This document shows, piece by piece, positions 7,537 through 15,523 of a stretch of DNA of 20,703 bases; position 1 is the stretch's first letter, and every line of letters starts with the position of its first letter. Made by a program: the position numbers and the translations under genes. The notes under the pieces are model-generated. The model saw only the letters and a list, made by a program, of their open reading frames with translations, had not been told where the DNA came from and ran no database searches. Source of the stretch: an uncultured Arcanobacterium sp. (GTDB lineage: Bacteria; Actinomycetota; Actinomycetes; Actinomycetales; Actinomycetaceae); contig NZ_CAMXYE010000015.1 of assembly GCF_947253055.1 (NCBI RefSeq), positions 1 through 20,703 of the forward strand. Reading direction: 5' to 3'.

Positions 7537-8448
7537 CTAAACTACAAGATGCACCGATTTCGGGCACACTTTAATCGTAAGCGGTAAATCTGCCACATAT
7601 TCTCCGTCGGCCATTACATGGGGTGGATGGATGCCGGCCTCGCTAGCTGCTTCTACGTGTATTTTGGTGGTAATTATTTCGTGTACTCGCTTATCTTGCA
7701 GATGCCGGCGGAGAAGTAATTTAGGAAGGAGTTGAGCCAGTTCCCAAAAGCGTACGCTACGCAGAAGTATGACATTTAATTTTCCATCGTCCGCCCGCGC
7801 AGTGGGAGCGATATTAAAACCACCTCCGAAATAGCGGGTATTGGCTACACATAGTAAGAGCATATCGCCTTGGGCGGTCTTTCCGTTCACATTAATGCGC
7901 ACTCCGTAGGGTTTATAGGCGCGTAAAGCGGGAAAAAGGGCGCGCACATAGCGCAAATTACCTTTCGGCCACCGTAATTTATTAGTTCGATAATTTACAT
8001 CAGCATCTACCCCAAAGCTGGCAATAGCTAAAGCGTAGCTGCTCTCTTGCTCGGTAATTATTTTCATCGAATCAATTACCCGAATTTTTTTATTACGCAG
8101 TGCAGTAATAATTTGCGCCAGCGCTACCTCTGGAGCGTGGATAGGTAAAGAAAATTCGCGGGCGATATCGTTTCCGGAACCAAGTGCAATAATTCCTAAA
8201 GGCATTTTGGTGCCCGCCACCGCCTGTAATCCCAGATGTACCATCCCATCGCCACCCATGGCAACGAGTGCATCGATGCTATTTTCTACTACAGCTTGCC
8301 GGGCATTTCGCACGGTATTTTGTGCATCGCTACCGGTAAGCCAGCATAATTCTACTGCGTGTTGCTCAGCAATAGCTTCCAGCAGGGGCCGGTATTTATT
8401 TGGATCGCCACTGCGTGCTTGCGGATTTAAGATAATGCCAATTTTCAT
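7537..8448 (-). CDS. diacylglycerol kinase family lipid kinase
   Basis: This 303-residue protein has the DAGK catalytic fold. NPQARSG (8-14) is the N-terminal nucleotide loop, GGDGMVHLGLQ (65-75) is the hallmark glycine-rich motif (GGDGT in most members, here with methionine), and GSGND (90-94) is the second conserved motif. The C-terminal beta-domain ends with VMADGEYVADLPL, the usual family terminus. Members phosphorylate diacylglycerol or related lipids (sphingosine kinase/YegS superfamily); the exact substrate is not decidable. The ATG overlaps the stop of the small membrane-protein gene as ATGA, so it is probably translated from the same message. Confidence 0.9.
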   Translation of the reverse strand: MKIGIILNPQARSGDPNKYRPLLEAIAEQHAVELCWLTGSDAQNTVRNARQAVVENSIDALVAMGGDGMVHLGLQAVAGTKMPLGIIALGSGNDIAREFSLPIHAPEVALAQIITALRNKKIRVIDSMKIITEQESSYALAIASFGVDADVNYRTNKLRWPKGNLRYVRALFPALRAYKPYGVRINVNGKTAQGDMLLLCVANTRYFGGGFNIAPTARADDGKLNVILLRSVRFWELAQLLPKLLLRRHLQDKRVHEIITTKIHVEAASEAGIHPPHVMADGEYVADLPLTIKVCPKSVHLVV

Positions 8449-8816
8449 TTTTTATTTTTTTCTCTAATAGCGCGGGCAGCTTCCCGATGTGTTTCGTCAA
8501 AGCGCTCATAATCGGTTGCTACTTGAGTATCCCAGCGGTTAGTTGCCTTCACCAACCTCCCCTGCCGTTTGCTATCGCGTAAATCTTTAATTTCGCGGCG
8601 GGTGCGGCGGGCTTGGCGGGCGCGCTCTTTTTCTTCATAGATATTACTTTCCGAAACGTAATCTTTTAGATGTGGAGTGGCGTAGGTAGAAAATGCGGTG
8701 CCGAAACCGTGGGCAGCTTTTAATAAGTGCCGAAACGAAATCCACAGATTACGCAGCAAGATTCCCAGATACACGGCTAGTATAAGTAAGCCGATTATTA
8801 AAATTTTCCCTATCAT
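8445..8816 (-). CDS. small single-span membrane protein of unknown function
   Basis: This 123-residue protein has one N-terminal hydrophobic segment (about residues 4-21), a possible amphipathic helix (LWISFRHLLKAAHGFGTAF) and a highly charged, arginine-rich C-terminal half (about 60-123) likely to form a helical or coiled tail. I do not recognise a family. It overlaps by ATGA both the upstream pafBC stop and the downstream lipid-kinase start, so it is firmly part of the operon. In mycobacteria tatA sits in this position, and the anchor plus amphipathic helix plus charged tail loosely resembles TatA topology. The FG dipeptide and following LPE-type segment of TatA are absent and no tatC follows. 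I call it unknown. Confidence 0.8.
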   Translation of the reverse strand: MIGKILIIGLLILAVYLGILLRNLWISFRHLLKAAHGFGTAFSTYATPHLKDYVSESNIYEEKERARQARRTRREIKDLRDSKRQGRLVKATNRWDTQVATDYERFDETHREAARAIREKNKK

Positions 8817-10969
8817 GCTTCGCTTTCTTCATAAATATCCAAAAGTGCCGCTGCTTTCTCTGCCAATGGTAGCAAACTGGTAGTAGCAGCGACCTTTTCC
8901 ACCCCATCTCCGAGGCGAATGAGTAACTCCGCCACCCACTGTAGATTCGCAAAAGGAAGTTCTAAAACTGTTTCCTGCTCATTATCTAGCAGCACTGCCT
9001 GCGGTATTTGCTCTGCTACCCATTTTATACTCCCGTGCCCGTAAAGACGCAGCTGTCCGGTATGGAACTGCAAAGGAGTACGGCGAAACTGCGTTTTTAT
9101 CTCCGCATATTGCCGTTTCGATAAAGTGGCGCGGCCTATTTTAGCCTGGCTAATTCGATCTAAACGATAGTTACGGCAGGATTCCTCGGTATAAACCTGC
9201 AGCAAAGGAGCATCTTTTACTTGTATTTGAATTGGAAACCCCGATACTTCTTTGCTGGTAGCGTACCCGGAGCTATGCGTTTTCCAATAAGTAAAATGAA
9301 TTTCTTGTTGGTTATTGATAGCTGCTTCTAAAACCTTATAGACTTCGCGATTGCCTGTTATCTGCGGCGGGCGCCACATTGCGCTCCCATATCCATGTGC
9401 AGCCGCACTGGAAGTAAGTAGATTGCGTAAGTGAAAAAGACTGGGCACTACAGCTGGGTCAATTAGATTAACTAAATAATCAATGACTGCTACTAGGGTA
9501 ATTAGTTGTACTAAATTGAGTGAAATATCCGTGCGCTCTGGGCTTTCCAATAGTCTAATGCGGCAATCCGGGCGGGCATTTTCTACATCAGAAATCTGTA
9601 AATCCACAATAGAACAGTAGCCACCTCCCGCTTGCGTGATTTCTACTGTAGATAATTCTCGCAGTTCTTTATGCATTTTTTCGCAAGATATTTGATAGTG
9701 ATCTGCTAATTCTTGGAGCGTGAGAGAAGTAGATTTTTCCTGTAAATAGTAGAGAATAGAGAGTTTGCGCGCTAAAGAAATATCGCCTTTTTTGCTATCT
9801 GGGCGCGGTGGAAAAGGAGCACTTTGGGAAATCGAAGTCGTGCTAGGTGTGCTCTTAAGCGCGGTCTTAGGTGTGGTCTTAAGTGCGGCGCTTTCGGGAA
9901 CTACCGAGCTGGGAACAGAATTGAGCCCCGTAGAATCGGGCTCCGCAGAATCTGCGAGATTGGCAGGTGCTGCGGTAAGTACCTCTCCTCCCCTAGCCAA
10001 GCGCTGTAAATGCTGTAGTCGCTTATAGAAATCTTGGCGGATTTCGAGCGGCGCGAGTAGTTGGGCGTCTCGGCCGTAGAATACGAGGTATTCATACATA
10101 TCTTCTTTTTGCATCTGGTAAATATGTAAATCTTCTTGGGCACTGCCATCTTTAGCAGCGGGAGCACTAGTTATTTTTGCTGCCAGCTCGCGCAGAGGTA
10201 GAGCTCGCGATTTCTTAACCCGTACTTGGAAATCGTAGGTAGAAAAACCATTTATAATTTCTAGCTCGCTATCTGCGCCGCGGATTTTTTCGCTCTCGAA
10301 ATTGGCGGTATTAGTAGCAGAATCGGCTAAAAGTTGTGGTTTCTCTACGATGCGGTCAATTTTATAGGTACGCAGAGGCGGATTTTCCGCTGCACTTTCA
10401 TCTATCTTGTAGGCGAGTACATAAAAAGCATCGTAATGAGCTTCGATGCGCACCGGTTCTATTATTTGTTGGGTACAGCGAGAACTATATGCAGCTGCGT
10501 ATTTTATGGATACACGCTGACGGCGGGCAATCGCCGTTGCGATTTCTAAAATATATTTTCCCCGCGGGAGGTGTATACGATATGCGGTATTCTTTTCCGT
10601 TAAGTTAGTTGCCGAAAGTAGAATCTGCAAAGCCGCACTGGCATATTCTGCTTCGGTACTTTTGCCACTTTCCGCCAGCAGATTATAAAGAATAGATAGA
10701 TCAGGAGGAGCGCCGCTAATAGTGATTTTATGGGAATTATCGATCCAATAAATCTCTTCGTTATGAGCGCCGAGGCGCACGCGCAAATCTTCTCCAGATT
10801 CTCGCAGCACACTGATATCAGATTCTAATAAGTGCCGCCGCTGGCTAAGGCTTTTTTCCTTATCTTGATAAGCCGGTAGGCGCAGGAGCTCCTCGAGAGT
10901 ACTGTGGTCTTCATTTAGTTTACAGCGCAGCGTATAGCGCCTATCGCTAGCGGTGCGCGGAGCGGTCAT
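8813..10969 (-). CDS. pafBC: PafB-PafC fusion, WYL-domain transcriptional regulator
   Basis: This protein (718 residues from the chosen start) is a fusion of two WYL regulators that are separate pafB and pafC genes in mycobacteria, where they activate the LexA-independent DNA-damage response. The first half has a divergent helix-turn-helix (QRRHLLESDISVLRESG), then a WYL domain in which the signature reads FYVLAY and ends RTYKIDRI. A Ser/Thr/Pro/Ala-rich linker of about 65 residues follows. The second half starts with a clearer helix-turn-helix (LTLQELADHYQIS) and a second WYL domain ending RNYRLDRI, in which the WYL triad is degenerate (LQVY). I choose ATG 10969 because GGGAG (10978-10982) lies 8 nt upstream; an in-frame ATG at 10990 would add seven residues without a ribosome site. 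Proteasome-ligase gene pafA is not nearby. Confidence 0.9.
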   Translation of the reverse strand: MTAPRTASDRRYTLRCKLNEDHSTLEELLRLPAYQDKEKSLSQRRHLLESDISVLRESGEDLRVRLGAHNEEIYWIDNSHKITISGAPPDLSILYNLLAESGKSTEAEYASAALQILLSATNLTEKNTAYRIHLPRGKYILEIATAIARRQRVSIKYAAAYSSRCTQQIIEPVRIEAHYDAFYVLAYKIDESAAENPPLRTYKIDRIVEKPQLLADSATNTANFESEKIRGADSELEIINGFSTYDFQVRVKKSRALPLRELAAKITSAPAAKDGSAQEDLHIYQMQKEDMYEYLVFYGRDAQLLAPLEIRQDFYKRLQHLQRLARGGEVLTAAPANLADSAEPDSTGLNSVPSSVVPESAALKTTPKTALKSTPSTTSISQSAPFPPRPDSKKGDISLARKLSILYYLQEKSTSLTLQELADHYQISCEKMHKELRELSTVEITQAGGGYCSIVDLQISDVENARPDCRIRLLESPERTDISLNLVQLITLVAVIDYLVNLIDPAVVPSLFHLRNLLTSSAAAHGYGSAMWRPPQITGNREVYKVLEAAINNQQEIHFTYWKTHSSGYATSKEVSGFPIQIQVKDAPLLQVYTEESCRNYRLDRISQAKIGRATLSKRQYAEIKTQFRRTPLQFHTGQLRLYGHGSIKWVAEQIPQAVLLDNEQETVLELPFANLQWVAELLIRLGDGVEKVAATTSLLPLAEKAAALLDIYEESEA
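9839..9886 (-). repeat. 24-bp in-frame tandem duplication in the pafBC linker
   Basis: Two adjacent 24-bp copies (9863-9886 and 9839-9862), differing at five positions, encode ALKTTPKT followed by ALKSTPST. They lie in the interdomain linker, where in-frame length changes should be tolerated. Confidence 0.8.
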
Positions 10970-11014
10970 ATCGTTATCTCCCATGTTCATACTCTAGTCG
11001 ATTACACTAGAAAT
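10970..11014. promoter_or_regulatory. 45-bp divergent promoter region pafBC / DUF3866
   Basis: Both genes must be transcribed from within or next to this interval. On the plus strand TACACT (11003-11008) is a TANNNT -10 element ending 6 nt before the DUF3866 ATG, the spacing of a leaderless transcript. On the minus strand TAGAGT (complement of 10991-10996) could be the pafBC -10, giving a very short leader that still includes the GGGAG ribosome site. CTAGT/ACTAG inverted half-sites (10994-10998, 11006-11010) flank the centre. No convincing -35 boxes are visible. Confidence 0.5.
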
Positions 11015-12124
11015 ATGATTTTTTGGCGACGCGGGAAAATTGTAGACGTTCTCGGCACTTGGGGAAAAACTGGCGAATACCAAGTTCTTTTAGAAGATGG
11101 GAATACGGCGCGTGCCTTGGCCTATTTTCCTTTAGTGGGCCAGCCGCAGCTACAAGAAGAAGTATTACTCTCGAGCGCGGCGGTAGTGCGTGGCTTAGGC
11201 ACCGGCGGCTATTTATTTATAATCGCTATTCCAGCGCGTCTTCCAGCCGATACCCCCACTGCTCCGGGGCATATTGTAAAAGCTCGCTATACGCCGCTGC
11301 AGTATATGGTACAAGGAGTAGATGAACAGGAATCCCCTTATTATGAAGAGCTGAAAGACGCCGATTCCATTATGGGAATGCCGGTAATTGCGGCTGATTT
11401 GCATTCCGCCTTGCCGGCGATAGTGCTGGGAATAAAAGAAAAACAACCCGCGGCACGAATTGCCTATATTATGAGCGACGGCGGTGCCTTGCCGGTCTGG
11501 TTTTCACAAATTCTCTGGCAGTTGCAAAGTAAGGGAGATATTATCGGCACTATTTCCTGTGGGCAAGCATTTGGTGGTGATTTGGAAGCCGTAAATATCT
11601 ATAGTGCTTTACTGGCAGCTCGCTTAGTGTGGAAAGCTGATTTCACTATCGTCACACAAGGTCCGGGCAATTTAGGCACCAGTACTCGCTGGGGATTTTC
11701 CGGCACCCAGATTGGAGAAGCCTTAAATGCGGCCGGAATTTTAGCAGGAATTCCTATTAGTGTATTGCGAATGTCGAGTGGAGATAAAAGAGAACGCCAT
11801 CGCGGAATATCTCACCACAGCATGCAGGTCTTGCAGCGGATAGTCACCACTCCTTGCCGGGTGCCGATACCAGCCCAGGCAGATTTAGCCGCAGGAAATT
11901 CTGGATTTAAGCTCCCAGCCGATATCGAAAAAAAGTTGGAAAAGCAGATTCGCGAACTAGAAAAATATCCGCAGTTGCAAGTAGCAGCAGTTTCTACAGT
12001 TGGATTGGGAGAATTGCTCAGCTCTTCCCCTTATCCACTGCACACAATGGGGAGAGACTTTACAGCTGATCCACTCAGCTTTTTAGCGGCGGCCGTGGCC
12101 GGCCGCTATGCGGCTGAGTTATAG
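11015..12124 (+). CDS. DUF3866 family protein
   Basis: This 369-residue protein matches the actinobacterial DUF3866 family, which commonly lies beside pafB/pafC-type genes. Recognisable blocks are the N-terminal beta-rich segment WRRGKIVDVLGTWG, then ARIAYIMSDGGALPVWFS (about 149-166), the glycine-rich TQGPGNLGTSTRWGFSGTQIGEALN (about 213-237) and the RHRGISHHSMQVL segment (about 261-273) with clustered His and Arg. The family has no established biochemical function that I know of; the conserved Gly-rich and His/Arg blocks suggest an enzyme or ligand-binding protein. There is no Shine-Dalgarno site before ATG 11015 and a -10 element lies just upstream, so translation is probably leaderless. 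It runs convergently into hisG with a 46-bp gap. Confidence 0.88.
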   Translation: MIFWRRGKIVDVLGTWGKTGEYQVLLEDGNTARALAYFPLVGQPQLQEEVLLSSAAVVRGLGTGGYLFIIAIPARLPADTPTAPGHIVKARYTPLQYMVQGVDEQESPYYEELKDADSIMGMPVIAADLHSALPAIVLGIKEKQPAARIAYIMSDGGALPVWFSQILWQLQSKGDIIGTISCGQAFGGDLEAVNIYSALLAARLVWKADFTIVTQGPGNLGTSTRWGFSGTQIGEALNAAGILAGIPISVLRMSSGDKRERHRGISHHSMQVLQRIVTTPCRVPIPAQADLAAGNSGFKLPADIEKKLEKQIRELEKYPQLQVAAVSTVGLGELLSSSPYPLHTMGRDFTADPLSFLAAAVAGRYAAEL

Positions 12125-12137
12125 CGGTAGTTATAAA

Positions 12138-12169
12138 TTTCGCAAACTTTTCGGAAACTCTTCGCAAAA
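12138..12169 (+). repeat. three tandem 10-11 bp units after the DUF3866 gene
   Basis: TTTCGCAAAC (12138-12147), TTTTCGGAAAC (12148-12158) and TCTTCGCAAAA (12159-12169) are imperfect copies filling the short gap between the convergent DUF3866 and hisG stops. No stable terminator hairpin is evident in this gap. Confidence 0.6.
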
Positions 12170-12170
12170 A

Positions 12171-13016
12171 TTAAATCCGCGAAGTGAGAATCGGGGTAAC
12201 GATAATTCCGCGCGCTCCCGCCGCGTGCAGCTTATCCATTATCGGATTTATTTCTCGGCGGCGTACCATGGAACGCACTGCAGACCAGCCTGCCTCGTGT
12301 AGAGGCGAAATAGTGGGTGATTGGAATCCCGGTGTAAGTTTTACTGCAGCGTCTAATACATCATTCGGGCAATCGTAATCTACGAGTACGTATTCCCTCG
12401 CCACTATTACTCCTGCCAGGCGGGCATCTAAAATTTCTAAGGCCGGGCTATCGCAGGCGGCAGGATTGGAAATTAAAATAGCTTCCGATTCTAAGAGGGG
12501 CTCGCCGAATACTTCGAGCCCGGCAGCGCGCAGCGTGGAGCCAGTTTCCACTACATCTGCGATAGCATCGGCTATTCCTAAATGCACTGAAGATTCTACG
12601 GCGCCATCTAGATGCACTATTTGGGCGTCTATATTTCGTTTTTCTAAATAATTCTTTAAGAGGCGATCATAGGAAGTGGCGATGCGCTTTCCCGATAAAT
12701 CTGCCAAGGAAGTAATCTGGGCGCGTGGGGCGGCAAAACGAAAAGTCGAGCGAGCAAATCCAAGTGCTCGATGCTCCAGAGCGGAAGCACCGGAATCTAG
12801 CAAAAGATCGCGCCCCGTAATTCCTACGTCTACCGTGCCTTCTCCTACGTATATTGCTACATCGCGGGGGCGAATAAAAAAGAACTCTGCTTCATTAGCT
12901 TCGTCGAGTAATACGAGTTCCCGCCCTTCGCGGCGTTGCCGATAGCCAGCTTCTTGAAGCAAAGCAGTAGCAGGAGCGGAAAGAGACCCTTTATTGGGAA
13001 TTGCAATCCGTATCAT
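12171..13016 (-). CDS. hisG: ATP phosphoribosyltransferase (long form)
   Basis: This 281-residue enzyme couples ATP and PRPP to phosphoribosyl-ATP, the first and committed step of histidine synthesis. The catalytic part shows IPNKGSLS (6-13), the GEGTVDVGITGRDLL block (58-72) and the PRPP-binding segment ADVVETGSTLRAAGL (153-167). The last 70 residues are the ACT-like regulatory domain present in the long, histidine-feedback-inhibited form, which works without HisZ. ATG 13016 has AAGGAG about 11 nt upstream. It is the last gene of the long minus-strand series, 15 bp after hisE. Confidence 0.95.
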   Translation of the reverse strand: MIRIAIPNKGSLSAPATALLQEAGYRQRREGRELVLLDEANEAEFFFIRPRDVAIYVGEGTVDVGITGRDLLLDSGASALEHRALGFARSTFRFAAPRAQITSLADLSGKRIATSYDRLLKNYLEKRNIDAQIVHLDGAVESSVHLGIADAIADVVETGSTLRAAGLEVFGEPLLESEAILISNPAACDSPALEILDARLAGVIVAREYVLVDYDCPNDVLDAAVKLTPGFQSPTISPLHEAGWSAVRSMVRRREINPIMDKLHAAGARGIIVTPILTSRI

Positions 13017-13031
13017 AGGTAGTAGTACTCC

Positions 13032-13295
13032 TTATAGGTATTTATAGATATCGTCTAAAGTAAGCCCGCGTGCTAAGGCCATAACTTGGGCATGATAGAG
13101 AAGTTGCGATATTTCTTCTGCTAACTGGGCATCACTTTCGTACTCGGCAGCAATCCACACTTCCCCGGCTTCTTCTACTAGTTTTTTCCCAATCTGATGC
13201 ACACCTGCTTCTAATTCCGCTACGGTACTTGAGCCAGCTGGGCGTTCTTTTGCTTTTTTCTGCAATTCGGCAAAAAGACTTTCAAAATTTTTCAC
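13032..13295 (-). CDS. hisE: phosphoribosyl-ATP diphosphatase
   Basis: This 87-residue all-alpha MazG-like pyrophosphohydrolase removes pyrophosphate from phosphoribosyl-ATP, the second histidine step. The Mg-binding helices are visible in GKKLVEEAGEVWIAAEYE (about 36-53) and LAEEISQLLYHAQVMAL (about 58-74). It is a stand-alone HisE, not the HisIE fusion; no hisI is in the window. Translation starts at GTG 13295 behind AGGGG. It directly precedes hisG, as in many actinobacteria, so the two first pathway enzymes are co-expressed. Confidence 0.95.
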   Translation of the reverse strand: MKNFESLFAELQKKAKERPAGSSTVAELEAGVHQIGKKLVEEAGEVWIAAEYESDAQLAEEISQLLYHAQVMALARGLTLDDIYKYL

Positions 13296-13340
13296 AGTTA
13301 TCCCCTACTTAGAAAAAGTTTAAACATATTCACAAAGCAA

Positions 13341-13357
13341 ATTGCCTTAATGGCAAT
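13341..13357. other. hairpin at the rpe stop codon
   Basis: ATTGCC (13341-13346) and GGCAAT (13352-13357) pair perfectly around TTAAT, which contains the rpe stop codon. Downstream on the minus strand comes TTGCTTTG rather than a clean T-run, so it is at most a weak terminator or message-end structure. Confidence 0.3.
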
Positions 13358-14009
13358 GCCCCTGAGCTAATTCTCGCAGCGCCGCGACTTCGGCATAAGC
13401 ATCAGCAGATTTATATACCGCCGATCCAGCTACGAAAGTATCTGCTCCGGCCTCCGCGGCAATTTCGATAGTTTTACGGGAGATTCCGCCGTCTACCTGT
13501 ATCCAAATATCCAGACCAGATTTTTCAACGGCAGCGCGGGCTCTTTGTACTTTGGGCATCATCGTATCGATAAAAGATTGCCCGCCAAAACCAGGCTCCA
13601 CCGTCATAATAAGTAACATGTCGAATTCATTGAGAATATCTAGATAAGGTTCGATAGGGGTAGCCGGTTTAAGAGCAATACCTGCTCGCGCCCCCATTTT
13701 CCGTAATTCCCGCGCTAAACGAAGTGGTGCTTGTGCTGCTTCGGCGTGGAAAGTAACGGAAGATCCGCCAGCCTCTACATACTGCGGAGCCCAAGTATCG
13801 GGATTTTCAATCATAAGATGGCAATCTATGGGTACTGGTGATACGCGCGCAATCGCTTCCACTACCGGGACGCCGATAGTCAAATTTGGCACAAAATGCC
13901 CATCCATTACATCTACATGGGCCCAATCGGCATTGGATATTTTGCTTAATTCGCCCTGTAAATCAGAAAAATCACAGTTTAGTATCGAAGGACTTATTCT
14001 AATGCTCAC
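13347..14009 (-). CDS. rpe: ribulose-phosphate 3-epimerase
   Basis: This 220-residue TIM-barrel enzyme interconverts ribulose 5-phosphate and xylulose 5-phosphate in the pentose phosphate pathway. Metal and catalytic residues are in SPSILNCDF (6-14), HVDVMDGHFVPN (31-42), DCHLMI (62-67), the VEPGFGGQSF phosphate loop (about 137-146) and VDGGI (about 173-177). The start is GTG 14009, giving the usual MxIxISPSIL beginning, with only a weak purine-rich site upstream. It is co-directional with rsmB (55-bp gap) and hisE (51-bp gap). Full family length. Confidence 0.95.
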   Translation of the reverse strand: MSIRISPSILNCDFSDLQGELSKISNADWAHVDVMDGHFVPNLTIGVPVVEAIARVSPVPIDCHLMIENPDTWAPQYVEAGGSSVTFHAEAAQAPLRLARELRKMGARAGIALKPATPIEPYLDILNEFDMLLIMTVEPGFGGQSFIDTMMPKVQRARAAVEKSGLDIWIQVDGGISRKTIEIAAEAGADTFVAGSAVYKSADAYAEVAALRELAQGHCH

Positions 14010-14064
14010 TCTTTCACTCTACCTTATAAACTGCGCGGATATGGTAAATCCGTTAGTTTTCTAA

Positions 14065-15489
14065 TTAGTTTTTCTGCAGGATAGCCAGGAACATAGCATC
14101 GGTATCATGTAAATCTGGCCAAAGTTGGAGAAGATTATCGCTACCTTCGAGAGGCTGTAAGGCATTTTGCGTGGCAATTGCCGGTGCATCTAAAAGCACA
14201 GCTTGCGGATGGCGAGTGCAGAAATCTTTTATAATGGCGCGTGTTTCCGGTAAATGCGGAGAGCAGGTGGAATAGGCGATTATTCCCCCAGGGCGCACAG
14301 CCTGCCACCCAGATTCCAGTAATTCCATTTGTAGCTTCGCCAAGTCGAGCGCATCTCCCGCTTTTTTCCGCCAGCGTGATTCAGGGCGGCGGCGTAAAGC
14401 CCCTATACCCGTGCAAGGTGCATCGATAAGAATACGGTCATAAGATTCGGGTTCTTCTTCCCCGATTTCGCGCCCATCTCCGCAACGGAGAGACACTCGC
14501 TCAGCCCACGGTGCTACTGTTTGGTCCACTAATTCGAGCCGATGCGGATGCAGTTCATTAGCGAAGATATTTGCTCCTCTGCCAGCGGCAATAGGAGCTA
14601 ACGTAGCAGTTTTTCCCCCTGGTCCGGCGCACATATCGAGCCAACGACTATCATTTCCTGCTATAGGAGCTGCAGCAAAAGCTGCCACTACCAGTTGGGA
14701 ACCTTCGTCTTGCACTCCAGCTAACTTATCCTGTACCGCAAAAATTCTTCCCGGATCCCCACCTTCTAGAGTTAGGGCAGTGGGGACTAAAGAAGGCGGT
14801 GTGGATTCCATTTTCCCGCGGGAAATATCGGCTGCCAATTCAGCTGGGGAAATGCCGCGCGCCGCGAGAGTTACTTTTGCCGGTTTATTATCGGCTTTTA
14901 ATACCGCTAAAAGTTCTTGCGGATTTCGCCCCGCGGCTTGTAAAGAAGTAGCGAAAGCGCGCACAATCCACTCCGGATGAGAAAACCACACCGAAATAAA
15001 TTTCAAAGAGCCGCTTCCCCCCAGCTCCGCCTGTAATAAATTGCGCCACTCTGCCAAAGAGCGCTCGGATATGCGGCGCAAAACGGCATTTACGAATCCA
15101 GAAGCGCCGGTACCTACTTCATTGCGGGCAAGCATTACCGTTTCGTAAATAGCTGCGTGAGGTGGAGTTTCTAGAGCTAAAAGTTGATACGCTCCCATGC
15201 GCAGCAGCACTAAAACTGGTAAATCGATTTCTGAAATCTGCCGGCCAGCGCAGCATTTAGATATTATGGCATCCCATCTGGATTGCAGGCGCAGTACTCC
15301 GTAGCAAAGATTAGTGGCGAAGGCGGCGTCGCGGCGTTTTACATAGGCCTTATTTAGGGTGGCGGGAAGTTGCAGATTTGCGTAACCATCATTTTCGATT
15401 ACGTCTACCAGCACCTGAAATACAATACGCCGCACCTTGTCTGATTTTGCTCGCCCGGGGCGCCAGTTGGGTGCTCTACCTTCACTCAT
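14065..15489 (-). CDS. rsmB: 16S rRNA (cytosine-967-C5) methyltransferase
   Basis: This 474-residue protein has an N-terminal NusB-like RNA-binding domain (about 17-145), then a Rossmann methyltransferase domain. SAM-binding motif I is LDMCAGPGGKTA (284-295). The catalytic cysteines of the m5C family are present: C359 in DAPCTG and C409 in YSTCSP. RRRPESRWR (367-375) is the conserved segment after motif IV. It methylates C967-equivalent of 16S rRNA. It lies between fmt (34-bp gap) and rpe, the arrangement seen widely in actinobacteria. Confidence 0.94.
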   Translation of the reverse strand: MSEGRAPNWRPGRAKSDKVRRIVFQVLVDVIENDGYANLQLPATLNKAYVKRRDAAFATNLCYGVLRLQSRWDAIISKCCAGRQISEIDLPVLVLLRMGAYQLLALETPPHAAIYETVMLARNEVGTGASGFVNAVLRRISERSLAEWRNLLQAELGGSGSLKFISVWFSHPEWIVRAFATSLQAAGRNPQELLAVLKADNKPAKVTLAARGISPAELAADISRGKMESTPPSLVPTALTLEGGDPGRIFAVQDKLAGVQDEGSQLVVAAFAAAPIAGNDSRWLDMCAGPGGKTATLAPIAAGRGANIFANELHPHRLELVDQTVAPWAERVSLRCGDGREIGEEEPESYDRILIDAPCTGIGALRRRPESRWRKKAGDALDLAKLQMELLESGWQAVRPGGIIAYSTCSPHLPETRAIIKDFCTRHPQAVLLDAPAIATQNALQPLEGSDNLLQLWPDLHDTDAMFLAILQKN

Positions 15490-15523
15490 CTAAATACCTT
15501 ATCCTTATTCTGTTTGCCGTTCA

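Noticed and set aside
8445..8816. calling the small membrane protein TatA
   Set aside because: TatA's FG motif and LPE-type hinge are missing, the protein has a long arginine-rich tail, and no tatC follows.
14010..14064. terminator between rsmB and rpe
   Set aside because: A CGGAT/ATCCG stem is present but only 5 bp with no T-run, and the genes are co-directional and closely spaced.
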